Shown here: piece after piece, positions 14,703 through 19,291 of the stretch
Layout: each line of letters opens with the position of its first letter
Numbering within the stretch: the first letter of the stretch is position 1
Assembly (NCBI GenBank): GCA_936924235.1
Contig: CAKZHN010000472.1
Span: forward strand, 1-19,291
Source: an uncultured Rhodoplanes sp.
GTDB taxonomy: Bacteria > Pseudomonadota > Alphaproteobacteria > Rhizobiales > Xanthobacteraceae
Direction of reading: 5' to 3'
Length of the DNA stretch: 19,291 nt
Translations under genes and position numbers: made by a program
The notes under the pieces: generated by a model
What the model was told of the DNA's origin: nothing
Seen by the model: the letters and a program-made list of their open reading frames with translations, nothing else
Database searches by the model: none

Positions 14703-15682
14703 TGCTGCTGACCGACGCAAGCCATACCGCTGCCGAGATCGTCGGCCGCAGCCGGGTTGCGGTGCTGGTGCCCTGCTACAACGAGGAGGCGGCCATCGCC
14801 AAGGTCGTTGCCGACTTTCGCGCCACGCTGCCGGAGGCCGCAGTCTACGTCTACGACAACAACTCCACGGACCGCACCGTCGAGGTGGCGGCCACGGCCG
14901 GCGCCATCGTCCGGCGCGAACTGCACCAGGGCAAGGGCCGCGTGGTGCGGCGGATGTTCACCGATATCGACGCCGACATCTACGTGCTGGTCGACGGCGA
15001 CGCGACCTACGACGCGCCGAGCGCGCCAAAAATGATCGAGATGCTGGTGGCCGAGCGCCTCGACATGGTCTGCGCCGTGCGGGTCGACCGCGAGGAGGCG
15101 GCCTACCGGATGGGCCACCGCGCCGGTAACCGGTTGCTGACAGGCTTCGTCGCCCACGTGTTCGGCCAATCCTTCACCGACATGCTGTCGGGCTACCGGG
15201 TGTTCACCCGGCGCTTTGTGAAGTCGTTTCCGGTGCTCTCGGGCGGCTTCGAGATCGAAACCGAGCTGACGGTCCATTCGCTCGAGCTGGAATTGCCGGT
15301 CGGCGAGATGAAGACGCCGTATTATTCGCGGCCCGAGGGCTCGGCCTCCAAGCTCAACACCTGGCGCGACGGCGTGCGCATCCTGCGGACCGTGCTGCGG
15401 CTCTACCGCGCCGAGCGGCCGTTGCCGCTGTTCACCGGCCTCGGCATCTCGCTTGCTATCGTGGCGATCGGCCTCGCCATCCCGATCTTCGTGACCTACG
15501 TGCAGGAGGGCATCGTGCCGCGGCTGCCGACCGCGGTGCTGTCCACCGGGCTGATGGTGCTGGCGTTCCTTTCGATCGCCTGCGGCGTGATCCTCGACAC
15601 GGTGACGCGCGGCCGCCGCGAGCTGAAGCTGCTCGCCTATCTGGCGCAGCGCGCGCCGGCCGAGGAGCGGCGGCGGAGCTGA
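14702..15682 (+). CDS. Membrane-anchored family 2 glycosyltransferase (dolichyl-phosphate sugar synthase/GtrB-like)
   Basis: A 326-residue inverting glycosyltransferase. The GT-A catalytic domain carries VLVPCYNEE (21-29), DNNSTDRT (52-59, nucleotide binding) and DGDATYD (98-104, the metal-binding DxD). FTDMLSGYRVFTRRF and GGFEIETELTVHS are typical of the DPM1/GtrB group, which transfers a sugar from a nucleotide to a polyprenyl phosphate at the inner membrane. Two hydrophobic helices follow at about 241-265 and 276-300, with a basic tail. Such proteins often supply the lipid-linked sugar used by GT39/GT-C enzymes, one of which ends at the left edge, though a direct link is only a guess. Its ribosome binding site is made by the 12-bp tandem repeat. 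The next gene starts 5 bp after its stop. Confidence 0.85.
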   Translation: MLLTDASHTAAEIVGRSRVAVLVPCYNEEAAIAKVVADFRATLPEAAVYVYDNNSTDRTVEVAATAGAIVRRELHQGKGRVVRRMFTDIDADIYVLVDGDATYDAPSAPKMIEMLVAERLDMVCAVRVDREEAAYRMGHRAGNRLLTGFVAHVFGQSFTDMLSGYRVFTRRFVKSFPVLSGGFEIETELTVHSLELELPVGEMKTPYYSRPEGSASKLNTWRDGVRILRTVLRLYRAERPLPLFTGLGISLAIVAIGLAIPIFVTYVQEGIVPRLPTAVLSTGLMVLAFLSIACGVILDTVTRGRRELKLLAYLAQRAPAEERRRS

Positions 15683-15687
15683 AGCGC

Positions 15688-16683
15688 GTGCGCGAACTCG
15701 TCCGCACCAACAACGCCGTGCTGATCACCGCGATCGAAGCGTTGCTGAAGGCCGCGGCGATTCATCATCTGGTGCTCGACCAGCACATGAGCGTGCTGGA
15801 AGGCTCGCTCGGCATCCTGCCGCGGCGCATTCTGGTCGACGAGGAAGACTGGCAGACCGCGCGCGGGCTCCTGGAGGACGCTGGGCTCGCCCACGAATTG
15901 CGCCCCGACAAGTCGCCGCCCAACGCCGAGCTGACCGACGACGCCGTGCTCGGCGGGCGATTGCGGCTCAAGCAGAAGAAGCGCGGACATCGCGTCGGTC
16001 ATGACGCGATCCTGCTCGCGGCCGCGACCGCGGTGCGCGCCGGCGACCGTGCGGTCGATTTCGGCTCGGGCGTCGGCGCCGCGGGACTGGCGCTGGCGAT
16101 GCGCGTGCCGGATGTCGAGGTGACGCTCGTCGAGCTCGATCCGGAGCTTTCGGCGCTTTCAGCCGAGAACATCGAACGCAATGGATTGTCCGAACGGGCG
16201 AGGGCGGTGATGCTCGACGTCGCAGCATCGGGCGACGACTACGCCGCGGCCGGGCTCACGCCCGGCTCGGCCGATCATGTGCTGATGAATCCGCCGTTCC
16301 ACGATCCGTCACGGCAGAATGTGTCGCCGGATCCAGGCAAGCGCCTGGCTCATGCGGCGTCCGACGACCTGCTGACAGCCTGGATCGACGCGGCGGCGCG
16401 GCTGTTGCACTCGGCGGGCTCGTTGACGCTGATCTGGCGGGCCGACGGCCTCGGCGACGTCCTGGCCGCGCTCGACGGGCGGTTCGGCGGCGTTGCGGTG
16501 CTGCCGGTCCATGGCCGCGCCGGCCAGCCGGCCATTCGTGTGCTGGTTTGCGGACACAAAGGCAGCCGTGCGCCGCTGATGCTGCTGCCGGGACTGATCT
16601 TGAACGACAAGGACGGCAAGCCGACCGCCGAAGCCGAAGCGGTCCTGCGCGGCGCGCAGGCGCTGCAAATGTCGGAACGCTAG
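15688..16683 (+). CDS. DUF2007 domain fused to a TrmN6-like SAM-dependent methyltransferase
   Basis: A 331-residue protein from GTG 15688 (GGAG about 10 bases before). Residues 1-72 match the DUF2007 putative signal-transducing domain: VRTNNAVLITAIEALLKAA, LDQHMSVLEGSLGILPRRILV, then WQTARGLLEDAGL. From about 82 a class I methyltransferase begins with DDAVLGGRLRLKQ and GHRVGHDAILLAAAT, as in tRNA1(Val) A37 N6-methyltransferase (TrmN6) relatives. Its motif I is VDFGSGVGAAG (123-133), the acidic SAM residue is in LVELDPE, and NPPF (201-204) is the adenine/exocyclic-amine methylation motif. As I recall, relatives carry these as two adjacent genes. Here no stop or good start exists between them (codons 72-84). 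It is co-directional with GT2, 5 bp after it. The substrate, tRNA or otherwise, is inferred. Confidence 0.85.
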   Translation: MRELVRTNNAVLITAIEALLKAAAIHHLVLDQHMSVLEGSLGILPRRILVDEEDWQTARGLLEDAGLAHELRPDKSPPNAELTDDAVLGGRLRLKQKKRGHRVGHDAILLAAATAVRAGDRAVDFGSGVGAAGLALAMRVPDVEVTLVELDPELSALSAENIERNGLSERARAVMLDVAASGDDYAAAGLTPGSADHVLMNPPFHDPSRQNVSPDPGKRLAHAASDDLLTAWIDAAARLLHSAGSLTLIWRADGLGDVLAALDGRFGGVAVLPVHGRAGQPAIRVLVCGHKGSRAPLMLLPGLILNDKDGKPTAEAEAVLRGAQALQMSER

Positions 16684-16687
16684 GCGG

Positions 16688-16786
16688 TCAGGCCGTGGCG
16701 CGACGACCCATCGCGCGGATCAGCGCGCCCGGATGGGCGGCGAGCACGATCGAGGTCATTAACACGAAGAGGAAAAGCAGCTTCAT
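16688..16786 (-). CDS. Small hydrophobic micropeptide candidate, 32 residues
   Basis: An ATG at 16786 opens a 32-codon frame ending at TGA 16688-16690. The product starts MKLLFLFVLMTSIVLAAHPG and ends in a basic RAMGRRATA tail: a single membrane helix or a signal-like segment. A weak GGA lies about 9 bases upstream, and an AT-rich stretch that could hold a promoter is just beyond. Its 3' end meets the methyltransferase stop 4 bp away. It fills a 218-bp gap that otherwise has no gene. Function is unknown. It could be a membrane micropeptide, a leader peptide, or chance, as the hydrophobic run is short. Confidence 0.45.
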   Translation of the reverse strand: MKLLFLFVLMTSIVLAAHPGALIRAMGRRATA

Positions 16787-16806
16787 ATCCGGTTCCAAAA
16801 TTTATG

Positions 16807-16852
16807 GAATAACGCTTAGTCGAATCTAGCGTTCCACGAAATCTGCCCGTGG
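16807..16852. promoter_or_regulatory. AT-rich divergent region with two neighbouring inverted repeats upstream of the S49 peptidase
   Basis: An imperfect inverted repeat spans 16807-16835, with core arms AACGC (16811-16815) and GCGTT (16829-16833) and inner TAG/CTA. CCACG (16834-16838) and CGTGG (16848-16852) follow directly around nine bases. The stretch is the most AT-rich part of this gap and lies between the micropeptide candidate and the peptidase gene. It probably holds promoters or the 5' leader of the peptidase mRNA. I could not fix clear -35/-10 boxes. Confidence 0.3.
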
Positions 16853-16901
16853 TGTGTTAACAATGAATGACTGGTGAAGTGGTAAAGAGAGATGGTTTCC
16901 G

Positions 16902-17795
16902 ATGCCTGAAGTCACTCCGTTGCAGCGTGTCGGCGCGATGCTCGCGCCGCTCATCCCCTCCCGCTTCCGCTCCGACATTCCGGTTGTTCCCGTGGTGCGG
17001 CTTACAGGCGCGATCGGCATTTCGACGCCGCTGCGGCCGGGACTGACCATGGCGGGCATCGCGCGCTCGCTCGAGCGCGCCTTTGCCATCAAGAACATCA
17101 AGGGCGTCGCGCTCGCGATCAACTCGCCGGGCGGCTCGGCGGTTCAGTCGCACCTGATCTTCAAGCGCATCCGGACGCTGGCGGACGAGAAGAAGGTTCC
17201 GGTGTTCGCGTTCGTCGAGGATGTCGCGGCCTCCGGCGGCTACATGATCGCCTGCGCGGCCGACGAGATCATCTGCGACGTTTCGTCGATCGTGGGCTCG
17301 ATCGGCGTGATCGGCGGCGCGTTCGGTTTCAACAAATTGATCGAAAAGATCGGCGTCGAGCGCAGGCTTTACACTTCGGGCGACAACAAGGGCATGCTCG
17401 ACCCGTTCCTGCCGGAAAAGCCCGACGAGGTCGCAAAGCTGCACGCCATCCAGCGCGACATTCACGAGGGCTTTATCGAACTCGTGAAGTCGCGGCGCGG
17501 CGGCAAGCTCGACAGCCGCGAAACGGCCTTGTTCTCCGGGGAATATTGGGCCGGTAAACGGGGTCTTGAACTGGGACTGGCCGACACCATCGGCGACCTC
17601 CGTGGTGTTCTGCGAGAACGCTTCGGCGAGAAGGTTCGCACTCCACTCATCGCCGACAAGGGTTTCTTCGGCCGGCGAGTGCCGGGGGTCGGTGCGGGGG
17701 CAGGGCTTGCCGCGCTGTGGGGCGAGGTCAACCTTGCCGATGACGTGATTGCGGCGTTGGAAACACGCGCGCTCTGGGCGCGTTATGGACTGTAG
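16902..17795 (+). CDS. S49 family serine peptidase (SppA/SohB-like signal peptide peptidase)
   Basis: A 297-residue short-type S49 peptidase. These membrane-associated Ser/Lys proteases degrade cleaved signal peptides and small membrane proteins. Catalytic Ser111 is in VAASGGYMIA and the general base Lys163 is in YTSGDNKGMLDPF. Their 52-residue spacing equals that of Bacillus SppA (Ser147/Lys199, from memory). LAINSPGGSAVQS (71-83) is the substrate/oxyanion strand and SIVGSIGVIGG the strand after the catalytic Ser. There is no strong N-terminal membrane helix, only a moderately hydrophobic start, so it may bind the membrane peripherally. The ATG at 16902 follows an AGAGAGA 10-15 bases ahead. 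A 67-residue membrane protein gene follows 55 bp later on the same strand and may be co-transcribed. Confidence 0.92.
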   Translation: MPEVTPLQRVGAMLAPLIPSRFRSDIPVVPVVRLTGAIGISTPLRPGLTMAGIARSLERAFAIKNIKGVALAINSPGGSAVQSHLIFKRIRTLADEKKVPVFAFVEDVAASGGYMIACAADEIICDVSSIVGSIGVIGGAFGFNKLIEKIGVERRLYTSGDNKGMLDPFLPEKPDEVAKLHAIQRDIHEGFIELVKSRRGGKLDSRETALFSGEYWAGKRGLELGLADTIGDLRGVLRERFGEKVRTPLIADKGFFGRRVPGVGAGAGLAALWGEVNLADDVIAALETRALWARYGL

Positions 17796-17850
17796 ATTGA
17801 ACCGGTAGACCGGGTCGGAATACCAAGAACACGGAGCCTAGGAGAAGCCC

Positions 17851-18054
17851 ATGCCTGCGTTGCCACCCCTTGTCGCCTGGACGCTCGGCGCCATCGGCGC
17901 CGTCATGGCGATCAAGTTCATCAGCCGCGAATGGCAGCGCATCAACGGCGAGCTGGATCAGGCCCATCCGGTGCGGGTGACCGACCCGGAGCGGGCACGG
18001 CTGCCGACCTTGCGGCGCGATCCGGCGAGCGGCGAGTACCGGCCCTATCGCTGA
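17851..18054 (+). CDS. Small membrane-anchored protein, unknown function
   Basis: A 67-residue protein with one N-terminal hydrophobic helix (about residues 5-24, PPLVAWTLGAIGAVMAIKF). A short charged tail rich in Arg and Pro follows, ending DPASGEYRPYR, which would lie in the cytoplasm or periplasm depending on topology. AGGAG sits 8 bases before the ATG, a strong ribosome binding site for so small a gene. I do not recognise the family by name. I recall, without a search, similar short proteins between the S49 peptidase and glyQ in related genomes. Its last 10 bp overlap the 3' end of the solute-binding protein gene on the other strand. Confidence 0.7.
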   Translation: MPALPPLVAWTLGAIGAVMAIKFISREWQRINGELDQAHPVRVTDPERARLPTLRRDPASGEYRPYR

Positions 18055-19022
18055 TCGTCCTTGATGCCCTTTTCGCGCACGACCTTGCCCCAGCGGTCGT
18101 ATTCCTGCTTCAGGAATGTGCCGAACTCCGCGGGGCTGTTGGCGACCGGAATGGCGCCGGACTGGATCAGCTTTTCCTTGACCACCGGATCGTTGATCGC
18201 CGCAACGAAGGCGTCGTGAATTTTCGTGATCGTCGCGGGCGGCGTGCCCGCCGGCGCCAGCAGGCCGTACCAGTTGTCGACCGTGGTGTCCGGATAGCCC
18301 TGCTCGGCCAGCGTCGCCACGTCGGGCAGCATCGGATTGCGGCGGCCTGACGCCGCGCCCAGCGCCTTGACCTTGCCGCCCTTGATATGCGGCATCAGCA
18401 CCGGGGCGTCGGCGGCGAACACCTGGACCTGGCCGCCGAGCAGATCGGTGAGGGCCGGGGCCGCGCCGCGATAGGGCACGTGGACGAACTTCACGCCGGC
18501 CGCGCCCTGATAGAGCTCCAGCGCCAGATGGGTGTTGGAGCCCACGCCGGTCGACGCGAAGGTCATCTCGCCGGGCTTGGCCTTGGCGGCGGCGGTCAGG
18601 TCCTTGATCGAGTTGAACGGCGACTCGGCCTTGACCACGATCAGCGTGGTGTTGAGCACCACCAGCGTGATCGGCGCGAAGTCCTTCAGCGTGTCGTAGC
18701 GCACGTCGGTCCGCATATGCGGCGTCACGGCCACCGCGCCCAGCGTGGTCAGGAACAGCGTGCTGCCGTCGGGCGGCGACTTCGCCACGTAATCGGCGCC
18801 GATGGCGCCGTTCGCGCCCGGCTTGTTCTCGATGATGACCGGCTGGCCGAGGATGTCCTTGACCTTGTCGGCGACCAGCCGGCCGACGAAGTCGGTCGGC
18901 CCGCCGGGCGGGAAGGCGATCACCATGCGGATCGGGCGGGAGGCGTCCTGGGCCTGGGAGGTGGCGGTCGAGGCCGCCAGAACGAGTAGTGCGCTGACAA
19001 AAGCGGCAAGGCGTGACGGCAC
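18045..19022 (-). CDS. Bug/TctC-family tripartite tricarboxylate transporter solute-binding protein
   Basis: A 325-residue periplasmic protein from GTG 19022, with GGGAGG about 6 bases ahead. The signal peptide is cut near TSQAQ (residues 22-26). The Bug-family pattern follows: PIRMVIAFPPGGPTDFVGR (the first ligand loop), GANGAIGADYVAKSPPDG (second loop), KDFAPITLVV, VPYRGAAPALTDLLGGQVQ, and WYGLLAPAGTP. These proteins bind small carboxylates (citrate, aromatic or amino acids) through water-bridged carboxylate contacts and feed TctAB membrane components. No tctAB genes are here, which is usual for this heavily expanded family. The ligand cannot be inferred. It sits between the small membrane protein and glyQ, divergent from glyQ, and may be an insertion into an otherwise conserved neighbourhood. 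Confidence 0.92.
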   Translation of the reverse strand: MPSRLAAFVSALLVLAASTATSQAQDASRPIRMVIAFPPGGPTDFVGRLVADKVKDILGQPVIIENKPGANGAIGADYVAKSPPDGSTLFLTTLGAVAVTPHMRTDVRYDTLKDFAPITLVVLNTTLIVVKAESPFNSIKDLTAAAKAKPGEMTFASTGVGSNTHLALELYQGAAGVKFVHVPYRGAAPALTDLLGGQVQVFAADAPVLMPHIKGGKVKALGAASGRRNPMLPDVATLAEQGYPDTTVDNWYGLLAPAGTPPATITKIHDAFVAAINDPVVKEKLIQSGAIPVANSPAEFGTFLKQEYDRWGKVVREKGIKDDQR

Positions 19023-19040
19023 GGAGTCCTCCCATTCAAC

Positions 19041-19082
19041 CGGCCGGACCGGCCGATATTTTGGGCGACCCTAGCCTGCCAA
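19041..19082 (-). promoter_or_regulatory. Candidate promoter and operator palindrome upstream of the Bug solute-binding protein gene
   Basis: On the minus strand, TTGGCA (19082-19077) and AATATC (19060-19055) are 16 bases apart and resemble sigma-70 boxes (5/6 and 3/6). Immediately downstream lies a perfect inverted repeat, CGGCCGG (19041-19047) and CCGGCCG (19049-19055), around one base. It covers the expected transcription start, an ideal place for a repressor. The gene starts 18 bp further on. Confidence 0.45.
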
Positions 19083-19171
19083 ATCCCGCGTGGGGAGAGC
19101 CTGATACCGCGCCTTGACCCCCGAAAGCTGCGCCGTTACGTCTCAGCCGCGCGTTCGCGCTGGGAACCCTC

Positions 19172-19291
19172 ATGGCCGACGATCTTCCCGCTCACATGCG
19201 CCCGGAACGCTCGTTCCAGGGGCTGATTCTGGCGCTTCAGCGGTTCTGGGCCGACCAGGGCTGCGTGATCCTGCAGCCCTACGACATGGAG
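19172..19291 (+). CDS. glyQ: Glycyl-tRNA synthetase alpha subunit, N-terminal 40 residues (3' end outside window)
   Basis: The alpha subunit of the bacterial tetrameric (alpha2beta2) glycyl-tRNA synthetase activates glycine and carries the class II catalytic core. The 40 visible residues contain the strongly conserved opening [17 protein letters not shown] followed by [10 protein letters not shown], which is diagnostic for GlyQ. The ATG at 19172 has a modest GGGAA ahead. An internal Met (residue 9) is an alternative, but the longer start is usual in Rhizobiales. glyS for the beta subunit would be expected just beyond the window. Upstream, TTGACC at 19114 is a possible -35 box with no good -10 partner. 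The gene is divergent from the solute-binding protein gene across 149 bp. Confidence 0.95.
   Translation, partial: MADDLPAHMRPERSFQGLILALQRFWADQGCVILQPYDME

Noticed and set aside
17796..17815. A short inverted repeat CCGGT/ACCGG after the S49 peptidase as a terminator
   Set aside because: Only 5-bp arms with a two-base loop and no T-run.
19114..19142. A sigma-70 promoter for glyQ from TTGACC
   Set aside because: The bases 16-17 further on (TTACGT/TACGTC) match the -10 box poorly, so I did not list it as a feature.
1..19291. tRNA, rRNA, CRISPR array, insertion sequence, prophage or defence system
   Set aside because: None was recognisable. All gaps are under about 235 bp and hold no cloverleaf, spaced direct repeats or transposase frame that I could see.

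Overview
The window is GC-rich, densely packed chromosomal DNA from an alphaproteobacterium, most likely a Hyphomicrobiales (Rhizobiales) member near Bradyrhizobiaceae/Xanthobacteraceae. This rests on protein flavour and on gene order: ETF-QO, TPR protein, ispE, polyprenyl synthase, DUF2007/methyltransferase, S49 peptidase and glyQ stand in a row that I recall, without a search, as typical of Bradyrhizobium/Rhodopseudomonas relatives. I see no mobile element, CRISPR array, tRNA, rRNA or phage gene. The longest stretch without a gene is about 230 bp.

Layout. 1-706: end of a GT39-type membrane glycosyltransferase with a Pro/Arg-rich tail. 700-3122 (minus): cydAB, a short-Q-loop, cyanide-insensitive-type cytochrome bd oxidase. 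3271-5809 (plus): a tight three-gene unit of NCS2 purine permease, ModA-like periplasmic binding protein and half-size EamA transporter. 5822-6979 (minus): exported TPR protein. 7088-7381 (plus): small membrane protein. 7378-8810 (minus): a tail-anchored unknown protein followed by a uracil-DNA glycosylase that has lost half of its iron-sulfur cysteines. 8890-12473 (plus): ETF-ubiquinone oxidoreductase and a large exported TPR protein, closed by a textbook terminator. 12581-14469: ispE and a long-chain polyprenyl diphosphate synthase, convergent. 14702-16683 (plus): membrane GT2 glycosyltransferase, then a DUF2007-methyltransferase fusion. 16688-16786 (minus): a 32-residue membrane micropeptide candidate. 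16902-18054 (plus): S49 (SppA/SohB-type) peptidase and a 67-residue membrane-anchored protein. 18045-19022 (minus): Bug/TctC-type solute-binding protein. 19172-end (plus): start of glyQ.

Themes. Several genes meet at the quinone pool: bd oxidase and ETF-QO use ubiquinol/ubiquinone, the polyprenyl synthase makes the quinone side chain, and IspE supplies its isoprenoid precursor. The rest is envelope biology (two glycosyltransferases, S49 peptidase, exported TPR proteins) and uptake (NCS2, two solute-binding proteins without their transporters, EamA). Convergent genes are packed with overlaps or gaps of about 12 bp.

No clearly new multi-gene system is visible. The most interesting items are a degenerate 12-bp tandem repeat that runs into the start codon of the GT2 gene and creates its ribosome binding site, the in-frame DUF2007-methyltransferase fusion, the cluster-less family-4-like uracil-DNA glycosylase, the NCS2/ModA-like/EamA unit with an altered ligand pocket, the micropeptide candidate, and a degenerate CDGSH-like cysteine motif in the ETF-QO/TPR gap.
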